NCBI GenBank assembly: GCA_003260075.1
Contig: QLIY01000177.1
Location: 18,074 to 82,073 of the forward strand
DNA length: 64,000 nucleotides
From: Phallusia mammillata
Lineage: Eukaryota > Chordata > Ascidiacea > Phlebobranchia > Ascidiidae
Direction of reading: 5' to 3'
The translations under genes and the position numbers were made by a program. The notes below the pieces were generated by a model that was not told the DNA's origin, searched no databases, and saw nothing but the letters and a program-made list of their open reading frames with translations. This document shows positions 12,701 through 25,100 of the stretch, piece by piece (the stretch's first letter is position 1; every line of letters begins with the position of its first letter).

Positions 12701-15700
12701 GTAAAAATGTCTAATGTGTAACAGGTGGTTTCTTCATAATGATGAGAAGATTTGTTGTTGTATTTTTAGAGCCAAAAGGAACTGTATGTTCATGAAATAA
12801 AGTGTGGCAAGCGAAAACATGAAAAAGGAAAACCGACTATACCAATTAAGCGAAACAGATTGTTAAGGTTAGAGAAACATTTTTTGTAATATTTTTACAT
12901 CGGTGAAATATTTTTTCTATAATTTTGCATTTTTACAGCCTTACTGAGGATGGTTTAGAAGTAATTCATATTGATGAAAATAGTTGTTCTTCTGTAAAGC
13001 CCTTTAAAGCCAAATTCCTGCAGTTTTCTGAAAACAACCGACCTCCATATTTTGGCACTTGGAGAAAAACAAGTAAAGTCATCAAAGGAAAAACTCCCTT
13101 TGAAAAAGATACTGTAAGTACATGACCAGAAAAAGTTTAAATAATTTTATACCTCCCTGTTTCAAAATTTTACAGACAATTTTTACTGTAATTGAACATA
13201 TTTCTTTGCTACATACTAAGAAACTCTATTCCATATAACTTTGTTTAGGAATTGTTTGATTATGAAGTTGATTCCGATGATGAATGGGAAGATCCTGGTG
13301 AAGGGGAGGATATTGCAAACAGTGATGGTGTAAGTTAGCAAAAAATTTGTTTTTGACATTAAACATATTTAAAGTCAACCTAATGAAAAGTAACCTTTCA
13401 CTGGGTATTGCAATAAAAATTGTAAAATAAACTACAAAACTGGGATAATTCAAGGAGGAAGAAACAGAAAAAGATGAGGATGAAGATGAGGGAGATGGAT
13501 TTTTTGTTCCACATGGATATTTGTCAGATGATGAGGGAATTGATGCAGATGTAATTATGATTTATTTGTGGAATTTTTATCTCAATCAACCACAGCACTT
13601 TGTTGCTTGACTTTATATCTAAACATAATTCAACATGTTTTTTATGTAACATCCTATGAAATGTTTTTGGGCATTTAAGTAGTTTTGTTTATTTCAAAAT
13701 AAAATGAGTTCATGTTTTCAAGGGTGAAGTAAACGAAGATCTGTCAGAGCAAAAGTTACGCATAAAGCAACAGGAATTTGAGAACTCGTTTAAGCAGAAA
13801 ATAAAAGTACTCTCTCCAGTCATTATTGGCTGCATTTGGCCAGATGACCAAGAAAATTTTCACAAAAGGAAGCAACAAGCATTGGATGAGTTTCGGGTAA
13901 TCTATTTTAGTTGAAACGGTTTAACAGTTTCATACATTCTAACATGTTGCTTGCAGATGATGGTTTTTGATGAAATTCCAATTGATTTGGAAATGACTCA
14001 AATTGTTGCTGCTCGAACACCTCGTGTCAAAACCGAAACAAGCAAACCTGCAAAGCAACCAAGAAATGTCCCAGAAGATGGTTTGTTTAGTTTGATAAAC
14101 TTTTTAAAGCAGTGATGCAAACAAGGGTAGTGATTTGAAAATTAGTGAAAGTGCAGTTGGTGCAGTAAAAGCAAATGTGTGGTTGTTGAGGTGATTTACA
14201 CTTAAGCAAAGTTATTCAACATTTAATACTGTATTATCTTATTCTGATTTTAAAATTATTCATTTTTATGCAATGTAGCAATGCCAGATTTAATTCGAAT
14301 GTTACATGGGAACCCTCACAGTTCACAGAGGCTTGTAAAAGAATTTCAGACATACTGGCAAACACACAATACAAGTGCGAGCTCCCATCAAGGATCCACC
14401 ACGTTAGAAGTTCCTATGGGTAAGTTTTGTATGTTAGGTTCGATCAGGGTTCCCACTGGTATGGAAAACCTGGAAAGGTTATGGAATTCAAATTTGTATT
14501 TTTAAGGACTGAAAAAGTTTTAAAAAAAGCAAAAGTCCTTCAAAAAGTATGGAATTTGGAGCCTGTTTTTCCCTGAAAATGCCAGATAGAGACAGGAATT
14601 TCTAATTACGTATCGTTTTTGTATTTTTGTTGCAAGTATGGTAAATTGGCTACATATACCAACTCCTCTTTTCTAGTTTTACAATGGGAATTGCTCGTTT
14701 TTTTTCGAACAAGGTTATGGAAGTTTTTTTTTTTTTCTTGAAAAGTTTTGGAAAAGTCATGGAATTTTTAAATGAAAATTGTGAACCCTGTTTGATAGGT
14801 TGATATGGTTTTACATTACAAGCATGATACTATGTTTTTGCTGTTATGTGTTTGTATGTCACTTAATTAGGTATTATACAATCTTTTTAAACACTCTAGG
14901 TCCAGTTGCAAACACAGCATGATTTGTATGCATACAGACATAGTATAATGTTATTGGACAGCATCTATTAATGCAAAAATTGTACTTTTGTATTGCAATA
15001 CATATAACATTTAAGATTCTGTTTTTTAATGCTTTTTTCTGCTACTTGTCGGTTATTCCTAGTACCCAATGCATCATCAAGTAAAATAAAAATAAAAATT
15101 TTTTTTGTTATGTTTTTCATGTGTTTCCTGCATTATTGTCAAAAACAAATTGTGGTAAATATGCACAGTTTTCAAATATGTTATCTTTTTATACAGAGAC
15201 AGAAGCTGAGTCAAACTCAGCTGACCATGAAGTTTCAAACATTTTAGTTCCCGCACATGTGAAGAAATGTGAATCTGGTGCTGCTTCTGCAGTTCACCAC
15301 CTTCCTGCCTCACCTAAACCCAGTGCAGGAAAGGCAAGTGATGTCATGGCTGATGGAAGTTTAGCTGATGTCACCATATTTACACCAATAGACAAAGGAC
15401 CACATTGGATTCCTAAAAGTCAAATATTGAAAAAAATCAAGGAAATTGGAGTGTATGGTAGAAGGGATACCCTGTCACGATCTTGTTGGTAAGGAACCTG
15501 TGTGGTTTGCATTTTTTATCTTGTTTATTATTATTTTTCAATTGATTATTGAAGTGCTACCAGTTCTACTAATAACTGGGTTGTAATTATGTTTTTTAAT
15601 GTGCCACTAAGGTTTTTGATAATACTTTCAAAATTTGTGGTTTACACTTTACATGACGTCCACTATATTTGGTGTTGCACTAAAAATTCTGTTTTTGATT

Positions 15701-18011
15701 ATTTTTTAAGCATAAATGCTAGTGGTGTAAGTGTTAGCTCCAAAATGGAACAGGTCACAGCATTATTTTTACTAGGCGTGTGGTTCATAGGCTAAACTGA
15801 GTCGAAAACCACTGCCTTAAAGCTTACCATTTTTTGTGTTTAGGTTTGTGCTTGATGAAGTCTTTGACAAATATTCACTTGACCGAGAAAAGTTTCCAAT
15901 TCCATGTTGCTGGGAGTACATCACAAAAGTCCCTGACATTAAAATTATTCAAGTTGCAGAACACACTCCAGCTAATGCAACAAATGATGCAAAGGAACCC
16001 ACCCAACCTGCAGCAAAAAAGATGACAATACAAAAGTTTACAGCAAAAGTCTCTGCTGAAACTTTGCTAGAAAAAAGCCTAAAGAAGTAAGACTGGTCAC
16101 TTAAGTGAATGTTGATTTCACAGTGTAACTATGCTTTTTTGTGAAAGATAGTCACAACCCCCCCCCCCAAATAAAAATTTTTTTTGTTATGTTTTTCATG
16201 TGTTTCCTGCATTATTAATGAAGTATCAGAACTTTACATACCCCCCCCCCCTAGAGATGTACCGAATATTCGGTTTGCCGAATATATTCGGCCGAATCGG
16301 CAACTTTTTTAAAGATTCGGTTTTGGCCGAATAATTTGTTGTGATTCGGCCGAAACCGAATCTTTTACTACCACACATTTAAAGCGCTAAACGTGTGTTT
16401 TCTGCGGATTACCCACGCAAATTGCCTCAATTATTATATTTTTTAACACATTATCGTTTTCACACTGGAGGCAAAAAATCAGTAAGTTATTGTCAGGTTG
16501 GAAATCATGCTTGAAGCAATGTTAAACCTCACAGAACTAAAATTAGGACGAAACACAACCATGTGTTTATGTCAAATGCGTAGCGTACGACTTCGCGTGA
16601 CGTCATAAATGATTCGGCCGAATTTATTCGGCAAAACCGCCGAATATTCGGTTTCGGCCGAATCGAAATTTTGCCGATTCGGTACATTACTAGTCACAAC
16701 TGCTTAGAATAACTTTGACAGTTGCATTGCTGATCCTCACTTTTGCACTTTCACAGATGGAAATACCTAAATATGTTTCAATTGTTTTATTTAGTGTAAT
16801 ATGTGTTAGCAAAACACCAAATTTAACTGGTTTTGTTTGCTTCAACAGAGACGTTGAAGAAAAAGAGAAACAAGCAATGCAAACACAAGAAACAAGCCTT
16901 TCAATCAACAAATTTGCCACAGCTAAGGTACAAGACTTGTGATTTAGGCCTAAACGTTTCAACATTCGATTTTGTTTACAATTCTTGTAATGTAATATCC
17001 CCCCCCCCAAACAAGCCTTTCAATCAACAAATTTGCCACAGCTAAGGTACAAGACTGTTGTGATTTAGGCCTAAACGTTTCAACATTCGATTTTATTTAC
17101 AATTCTTGTAATGTAATAAACAAATAAGAAAAATTTAAGAAGTTTGATAAAGCACCATATCGTCTGAATATATTCAATTATTATTTTATCCGCAAGGTGT
17201 CAGCAGAGGAGCTAATTGAGAGTTCTCGTCAAAAGTTGGCTCGACAACAACAACAGGGACCACGGCGTGTTGAATTTGCCACATTAGCAGTGGGCAACGC
17301 ACAATGCCAACCGTGGGAGGAAATGAATGAGGTACCAAACCACCCTGCAGCGTTCGGTGTCCCAACTCATGCCGCGTTTAAATCATTTTTCGGAATAGAA
17401 AAGGGCGAAACCGCAAAGGTAACTTTAGTTAAGGATGAAAACTCTCCGTATATCTGCAAAAGCCGAACCAAAATGGTCGCTACCCGAAATGAAACCAAAG
17501 TATGGCATATGTCTCGTTTTTACTATATTTTTGTTGACATATAGGACACTGAAATATTACGTCCCCCTTGACAAGTAATTGGCACAAAAGAACATTTTGT
17601 TATGTTAAGGCTCAAATTCATGCTAGAAGCATATTATTCCAGAAACTCGTATTTAATTTTCTTCTTTTGTCATTGCAAAGTTTGAGAACTTTATTTTTTT
17701 CAGTTGGCCAAGGTTACTGTACAAAAGTTTTTTACTTTTTTTCAGTTGGCCCCCCCCCCTTTTTCAGTTGGCCAAGGTTACTGTACAAAAGTTTTTTACT
17801 TTTTTTCGGTTGGATAAGATTACTGTACAAAATATACACTGTATAGGATTGCTGTTCGGTGAAAAAAACCTTTACAATATTTTTTTAGAGCGTGGCGCCA
17901 GAGGAAATTGGAGTTCAGACGACTGGGGTAAATGAAAAACCTGGAACGTCTGCTGAAGACAACTTGACTGACTCCGATTCACGCAAAGGGATTGAAAGTG
18001 TGGCCGAATGA
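9705..18011 (+). CDS. CHAF1A: Chromatin assembly factor 1 subunit A (p150)
   Basis: This is the large subunit of the histone H3-H4 chaperone that loads nucleosomes behind replication forks. Exons: 9705-9744, 9978-10140, 10211-10301, 10802-11431, 11519-11575, 11655-11741, 11864-11985, 12061-12196, 12287-12355, 12422-12550, 12770-12867, 12939-13113, 13249-13329, 13455-13550, 13723-13896, 13957-14080, 14279-14419, 15197-15488, 15844-16086, 16849-16927, 17197-17499, 17889-18011; 1150 codons. Order: disordered N-terminus, the Lys/Glu-rich KER helix, a PIP-like ASVFKNFF, the LRRSIGDFVQFQLKEDMFLAP block, the FKAKFLQFSENNRPPYFGTW block, the acidic ED domain (DYEVDSDDEWEDPGEGED, then GFFVPHGYLSDDEG), then a winged-helix-like C-terminus. 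C-tract junctions and MITEs sit in its introns. The intron 11432-11518 and the last exon boundaries are the least certain. Confidence 0.93.
14445..14790. mobile_element. hAT-like MITE in a CHAF1A intron
   Basis: The 346-bp element starts CAGGGTTCCCAC and ends GTGAACCCTG, forming imperfect terminal inverted repeats with the CAGGG...CCCTG ends typical of hAT elements. Related TATGGAAAA and CATGGAATT motifs lie inside both ends. It has no coding capacity. The flanking target-site copies are degenerate (GTTCGAT against GTTTGAT). Confidence 0.6.
16158..16168. other. C10-11 assembly junction
   Basis: This run includes one natural C from TCACAAC. The 72-base block after it (16169-16240) duplicates intron DNA about 1.1 kb upstream (near 15090-15140), so it looks like a misplaced mini-contig. 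Confidence 0.75.
16241..16251. other. C10-11 assembly junction
   Basis: This separates the 72-base misplaced block from a MITE that begins CTAGAGATG. Ten C plus the natural first C of the element account for the eleven. Confidence 0.7.
16251..16693. mobile_element. hAT-like MITE with CTAG ends
   Basis: The terminal inverted repeats CTAGAGATGTACCGAAT (left) and, read on the other strand from the right end, CTAGTAATGTACCGAAT match at 15 of 17 bases. The interior is built of ATTCGGCCGAAT-type motifs and has no open frame. An 8-bp TCACAACT follows the right end. TCACAAC also precedes the assembly junction at 16158, so the target-site duplication is probably complete but split by the misassembly. 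Confidence 0.7.
16999..17008. other. C10 assembly junction
   Basis: The sequence 17009-17118 repeats 16890-16998, including the 3' end of CHAF1A exon 16849-16927 and its donor, with small differences. The extra partial exon at 17009-17046 should not be annotated as coding. Confidence 0.8.
17697..17840. repeat. About 43-bp minisatellite unit repeats with a C10 junction at 17750-17759
   Basis: Units start with CAGTTGGCC or CGGTTGGA, contain TTACTGTACAAAA, and are separated by poly-T. Roughly three units are visible in the last CHAF1A intron. The C run at 17750-17759 interrupts the array, so the true copy number is unknown. Confidence 0.6.
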
Positions 18012-18402
18012 GTTCATACTTCTATTCATCGACTGATGCAACCAGACTGCCATTCAAATTGTGATACTATTAGCAAGATCTATTGCATATTAACGTCTAG
18101 TTCTTTTCGACATACAATTCTTTGGTGTGTTTCGTTTATCTATACATGTATAACGCATTGCCTGATAAGAGTATTCATTCAATTCGTCCAGGTATTTGGT
18201 CGGTTTACGTCAAATTTGTGGCATGGCAGATTGACGTTTGAGCTTTCAAATCTGGATTAGCGCCAGACTACAATATGAACCAAACAGTTAATCCAGCGGT
18301 GCATATTGGCATAATACGGTGCACTAGAGAGAACCGGCCAGTGATTTGTTTGTGCCGTATTTTGCACCGACTTAACCTTGCCTATGTAACAGTCATGCCG
18401 AT

Positions 18403-18408
18403 AATAAA
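18403..18408 (+). promoter_or_regulatory. Polyadenylation signal of CHAF1A
   Basis: AATAAA about 390 bases after the CHAF1A stop codon, in AT-rich DNA, with no better candidate nearby. Confidence 0.5.
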
Positions 18409-18411
18409 GCC

Positions 18412-21400
18412 TGTATACTATCAGCACTTCGTATTCGTTGTTGATGTTATGTTACAGACCAAGCAACGCACCAACGCAATAGCCCAATTCGAAAAGCGAA
18501 CATACAATAGTGCTGTCGCGTTTATAGTTTTGTAAAATGATTTCCAACATAAAAAGCTGGTACCGTTTTAATTAACACATATAGAACTTACACATGACAA
18601 ACAAAAATATTCGTTTTGACATAATTTAACTACAATCAAAATATCGATAACGCGTTTCAATGTGATTTATGTGCCGGATTTAAGCATCCTGGAGATTTTG
18701 GAGAGTTTTATGCTGCGTCACAACATGGGTGGATCGTGTTGATTTTCCCAACCCACATTAAACATTGCATCAAAAAGGTCACGTTCCATCTTTGTTCAGC
18801 AAGTTGAACTAATACAATGAACACGCGTTAATTCCTGTGTAACATACCAGTTGTATTAGGTGTTGAGAGTGGTCAGTGAATAATTTATGCGGCGTGCAAC
18901 AATATTTGTTTTACTTCTCACTTTGTGCAGTACTGCGGTGCACCTGGTCCAGATCAATGCTTCGAAGTCAACTGTTGGGTTTTTGCGTATGTTGGCCTTA
19001 ATTTGCGTCGCGTGCCTTATCTAATCGGATCGCACGCGCAGGTGATTAATCGTTATTAGTTATAACGTCGTAGATAAGCGCAGCAGTGCTCATACGTTCC
19101 TTGGTAGATCAAAATTGGTGAGAAAGTTAATGCAACGACCACACGGACGTAATTTGTATTGGTTTGAGGATCGTTGGAGCCTTAGCGTTGGACTTATGAC
19201 TTCATACTTTTTAGAAGAGGAAATCTGTCGGGTAAATTTCGTAGACACAAGTCACTGGATGTTCCAAATTTACCGCAATCGATTTCTGTTTGCACTCATG
19301 TGTGGAATAGTGACGTAGGCGTTTGTTTATTGCAGTCGGATTAACACAAGTGTCACGTCAAATAGGACATCAGTGGTTGAATGACAACTTTCGGCGGCGA
19401 TTAGCAGGAAGTTTTCGCACGCTTGGACATAACAGCGGTGAAAATAAGGCGTTAAGTCCCACGTCATATGCTAAGCTTTCTGAAAAGCAGCCGCTTGAGT
19501 TGATGACAAGCTCACATGTCAGCTGACCAGCGCCTCTTTTAGCTGGGTTAAACTATTCGGGCAAAAAAAATAAAAAAGCGTTTTGATCAGCGTGACTTTT
19601 CAAGTCTTTTTATTACCATGTTGACACAAAGACCTGCGTCAAGGGCGGAAAATTCACGATCACAAAGTTCGGGAGGGCCAGAGCGAGTGAAAGCAAACAA
19701 GTCAAAATGAGCAGCATAGTATGGATTGAGAAAGTGCAGGTAAACATGCGATTTTCGAGCCTGTAGTCTGCGTGTGCCGCGATTGTCGAATTGGTATAAA
19801 TGCTGGAGGCAATACGTGCGTTGCTAGGCATTGTCATGCATTCTGCGCTAATGAAATCACGCTGTAGGTTACATACGTTCAAAGGTTGTGTGCGAAACAG
19901 GGTGTAGTTGAATAAACTTGTGTTTGTTTGACGAAACAAATTTGATTGTCGATTACAATGCGGCAGAAGCGACAGGTTGAAGCTTGCCGGTGTTTGAGTT
20001 AGTTATAATCCACCACAAAACTTCTTCAGGCATACGCCCCGCCACGCCGTAAGCAGTTTACTACAATAAAATCATTAATCGCCACTTACTAAGAGAGACC
20101 CAGTAAAACGTTTCGTTCGACACTATTGATTTTTTTCCACGCCCCTATAATGAGTATTGGATCGTGAGCTTATGGAAAGGTGACTGCGAGTGCCAGGAAA
20201 GTCTTGTAAGTAAATGACATTTATAAGGCGTTGTTGGCAAATAATGTCGTTCCCACTTTTAGTGAGATGAAACTAGACAGTTGTGTGTGCAATGGAAGTC
20301 CAATTACCTTTCGTTACAAACATAAAGGAAGTTTTTGAAAATCGATTGGCCTCATATAACATGTGTGGCATATTGGTAAGCGACTAAATAAAGTGAACTG
20401 TTGGTTAGATACGCTTGTAAGGTTGTCGCCAGGTAACATAGATAGCCACTAAGTTTATAACCTTTCTAGGTAATTTACTGAAAACGTGGGATCAAAGCCT
20501 TTTTCAGTGCATTGTTTCGCAAAAGACATATTTTGTCAGTCACACATCGCCTGAGTATAAAGCCCCCCCCCCTTCAGTGCATTGTTTCGCAAAAGACATA
20601 TTTTGTCAGTCACACATCGCTTCAGTAAAAAATTTTTAGACATGGAATACCGCATCACTCGAAAAAAAGTTCTTTAACGCCCTTTATTATGTTTTAAGTG
20701 GATGTGCTTCGGAACTGCATTTTGTAGACGCATTTACGTATCTTGGTCTGTAGAGAGCTGAGCTCGTAATCTCATGAAATATGTTTGCTTAGACATACCT
20801 GTTTGATTTGATTACCGCCCAAAAGAGGAAGGGCGGTCTACATTCTTCTGAATGACCACGAAAAGCACTTTCTCGTCACGGAATTACCGAACAATGCAGC
20901 CGATCAGGCTTAGCAAACTTTGAATCTACCTTAAAACTAGTTGATTTGGCGTTATTTGACTTGAAACTGTAGCTTACGAAAGGCATAGCGTTTTTAAAAT
21001 TGTTGTTTACATATTTGGCCTTGATTAAAGTTTTGGGAAGAACATATCAAAACAGTTAATACGGGTGTGTAGGCGAGTTCAACAGAAAGTAACTTATCAT
21101 GCTAGAATGTGACTTTTTCGTGATTTGCGAGCATGTATACGCCCGGTAAGCGTTGTGTTGCGGTTTACAAATAAAGGAGAGGCAGCTCTATGTTGCTAGG
21201 CAACTGACATCGCGCGTCATTCAATCAGATTTTACACTTAAACCCACTTCATCTTGACGTTGGGCGATTCTGTGCTGAACAATATCAAGTGCTAGTTGCA
21301 ATCATGTACAGAGGGTGAACTATGACACAGTGAGTAATGTTTATAGTAAAAAACGTTGAGTCACCCGAGCTGTTGAACGCGGTAGTGTTTATGCTGTTAA

Positions 21401-22176
21401 GCAACTGGTCCGACAATATTATTGAAGCAACAACGCCATTCTATAAATTTGCCATAATATGAAGGTTTGTAAATAAATGCGCAACCGAAGAGAAAACATT
21501 TAAAATGTTTACAAATGAGCAAATTTCACCCTGGGTTTGATGCTTTCGATTTTAAAACAACACAATCGCGATAAACCGCTGAGATACTGGTCGTAACAGC
21601 GGATGTACGATCATTAATTCGTCATGTGACTTTCATATGTATCTTGGGGGGGATAATAAGACCCCAATACGTACATGTCAGTTTACTGTAGGTTTATTGA
21701 ATTCAATAACAGTTTAACAAGCTATATAAGTGGTGTCTGTCGAGTCTGAATCACATTTAGATAAATTTATTGGAAGTTTTAAACAAATGTTTTTCTATAT
21801 TTTTGACAAACTTAGTCAGTCTATGAAAAGTAGTGAATGCTAATCCAAAGCCATTTTACTGTTCTGACAGTTTAATTGAAGGCATGGATTACCGCGTAAT
21901 CTCAACAGTAGTTGATTGGTTGATTAACGCCACGTGTCCCCATAGAAGTCAGTAGCTTGCCATCCGATATCTTGATGCGCGACTGTAAAATCGTTCGCTC
22001 CCACGCACCGTTGTCTTTGTTTTATGTGACCCGTGAAAACATAAATGAACTTACCGACGTGGTGGTGATGCTATCATAACGACATATTCTACCACAGTAT
22101 TTGTGTGTAAGGTAAATGTAATGGAAAAGACTAGTTGGTAATTTCACATCTGTGCGAGAAATGTGTTTGCGTCGTG
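18412..22176. other. Long intergenic region upstream of the RhoGEF
   Basis: About 3.8 kb without a gene I can support. It is richer in CpG than the CHAF1A body. Two adjacent open frames on the + strand (19115-19318 and 19323-19526) flank intron-like signals, but their splice phases do not match. A C10 junction lies at 20563-20572. The region probably holds the promoter and 5' exons of the RhoGEF. Confidence 0.4.
20563..20572. other. C10 assembly junction
   Basis: The 50 bases after it repeat 20513-20552 almost exactly, then diverge, again the mark of overlapping contigs that were not merged. Confidence 0.75.
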
Positions 22177-25100
22177 ATGAGTGCCTGCTTGGATCAGCAT
22201 CAAAATCGAGCAAACCCGTGGAAACATCACACGGAAGACAATCACTCAATTGGTGACAGTCAAGAAGGCCTTAAGGGCTCTCCAAAGGAGCGTGGTCCTT
22301 CCGAGTCCAGCACCGGCAAGTTGACTGATCCAAGTGATTCGTTTCACAACAATTTACTCTGCAATGGTACGACACACCAGGAAACCACCAGTGGACTTGT
22401 GCGGAGTAACGTAGGGTTTTTATCCACGGGACTGGGAGCACATCAAAGTGACCAATGTACTCACGCGAACCGCGCAGCTGAGTCGAGTGTATATGCTTGC
22501 AACAAAACTCAAGTGGATGAAATTGGTAACCAAACGCAGCTACAAGCAGCTTTTGCACGCGATATCCAACGCCCTGTAAAATATCCAATTTCAATGAATT
22601 TTCGGACAAGGCCAGCCAGCGAAATACTTTCACGCGCTGCACTTGACTACGAGTTTATGGACAGCGAGGTCACAGTGAAGTATGAACGGAAATCGAGCAG
22701 TCGCGCGACTCGCACCCAGTCTCGCTTGGGCGACGTTGATGATGCGCAATTGCACAGTGCTAGAAACCCGACGCAGAGCGGGCCTGTGACTTTTGACACT
22801 AAGCACAACCCAATATGGAAGGACGACGGCTCTATCGGCGTGACGAAGGCACAGCGCTCATTTTTCTTTCAACCGTACGAGAAGCACTTTGAGACAGGCG
22901 GTTATGAAAAAAGTTCTGCCGAGCCGTCACTGAACACTTGTGCACTCACATGCGTGGAACCAACAGCTTTAGCGACCACAAATACTCGATTAGATTTGGT
23001 AGAGCAGCGAAGCATTGTAAAACTTGCTCACGACTCATTTGAAAAAAATGACGAAGAGTTGAAGAAAAACAGCAAAACAAGAAGCTACGAAGCTGCTACC
23101 TCTCGCAAGGCCGATGGTGGGTGTCATTCCTCAGCAAATGACGTAACAAGGCGAATTTCAAGCCGAGAATCTCATTCAGAGTCGGAACGCGTGTCGCCTC
23201 GTGTAAATGACAGTCATTCAAGTCGAGAGCTGAGGAGACAGGGCGCGTTAACCAAATTAGTTGAGTGCCATCAGTATTGCTGCGTGGATGGTGACACAGT
23301 TGGAAGTGAGAAAATACACTCTTGCAATGCATCCAGTTGTCGGTCGTCAATCCAGCTCGGATTCAACGGAAACATTTTAAAACCTGGAATAGTCTGCCGC
23401 GAACAAGCTCTGTGCAAAGAATCGTCACCTGTGCGGAATGTCCTCGCGGATGAAATTGAACTTGCGGCAACCAAACCAACAGAAGAACAAAACGTCGAGG
23501 CAAATGCAAAAGCGGTAAACCGAAAAAGACTGTGTCGTTCGCTGTCAAATTTTAACGGCCAAGGCTTGCTAATTCTCCCGCAAACTTCCACAAACGAAAC
23601 ATACCCAGCCCAGCTGCAACAAAACGCAGCAATGAGCAACAACAAGTCTCGCATTGCGAAGCTAATTACAGGACATATCCGCTCGTCACAGGTAAATTGG
23701 TACTTTAGATGTTTTGAATTTTTGCTTTGAGGCTTAAAGATTTCTGTGAACTTTATTGTCGCACCTGTGCTGTTGCGCTGCCAGTTAAATAGTAACTATG
23801 TGGTTATAAAATAGTCAATATTGGTTTAATTTGTGTAACAGAACGATGTTGTCAGTGCTGAAAACTCACCAAAGCATAAAAAGATGACGAAAAGGAATAT
23901 AAATGGCGATTCGCTAAACGGATTACGTAAAGCCAAAAGTGTTTCTGATGCGATTTCCGAGTTACGAGACGATAAGACAAGTCCGGTGATTGGAAATCCG
24001 GGAACAAAACACCACAGAAAAAACACAACTCCTGTGGCGGGGAACAAACAGCGGACTACAAACGCTACCGAGGAAACTCCGACAAACATTACAGCGAGTA
24101 GAAAGACACCAAAGCTGCCTAAAGCCCTGTTTCCGTTCATGCGGAAAAATCGAAAACGCCAAAACAGCACTGCGGCAACGCAAAGACAACCATTAAAAGC
24201 ACGCGGATTGGAGAACGAAACTGAATTTGAAACTACAAATAACGACGGAAACAAAACTCAAATAAGTTATGCCGAAAATAGTGAACCAACACACCGAGAT
24301 TCTAATGTCGCAACTGTGGGGTTCCGAAAAATTAAGGCGAGTACATCTGGGTCATGCATGTGCATTTTGTTGGGGTTTCTGTTGAAGCGTTTGTTAAATA
24401 TTAACAAACTTTGGGGTCGTCTCCTATGCAAACGTGTTACCAAATCTATTTTTCCGAAACTTCAAATTGTGTGGATTTGTCTCACTCGAATCCTTGTCAA
24501 AACGTCACCTTGTGGTAAACTTCCTTCAATTACCGTTTTAGTGGAAGATTGTTGTCCCTAATTTTGATTCACGGCGATTTGGATGGAATTTTATCTCGGG
24601 TCATTATAAAAATTGATCACGCAAGTGAACCTTGCCCGAGGGTGTGTGCCAAATGTTTAGGCGCCTGGTATGGATAATTTGCCACCCACACTATGTTTGT
24701 AAGTTGAAAGCCGACACAAGTTTGGGCAGTTAAAAACCTAGGACGTGTATTTCCCATTTTTATAAGCTCTTTACAGCTGTTAGCTGTCAAATCACCTTCA
24801 GCTATGTTTGATTGTCGATTGTTTACGTCTGGCAAAGGTGTCGTAAAGGTAGTTTCAATTCAATCGTGTCCGCCGCGTAATGCGAACGAGAGTGGGCGCT
24901 TGTTCTCAGGTCAGAATCCGACGTTATACGACTTGATGTTTATAACCTCCGACACTTGTTTGCTTTTGTCCGGGGGTCGCGTTGACCTGGCCGGAACACG
25001 ATAAGGTAACTTCATCGCCTTTTTGTGCCGACCCGCGTGACTTCGCTGTCCCGCAACAAACTCAACGCATTGTATCATCCAGGCACTGCGCTCAGTTTTA

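Noticed and set aside
17009-17046. Extra CHAF1A exon
   Set aside because: It is the re-read copy of exon 16849-16927 after an assembly junction, not a new exon.
22271-23654. Minus-strand open frames opposite the first RhoGEF exon
   Set aside because: They have no family signature and lie entirely under a well-supported 505-codon exon.
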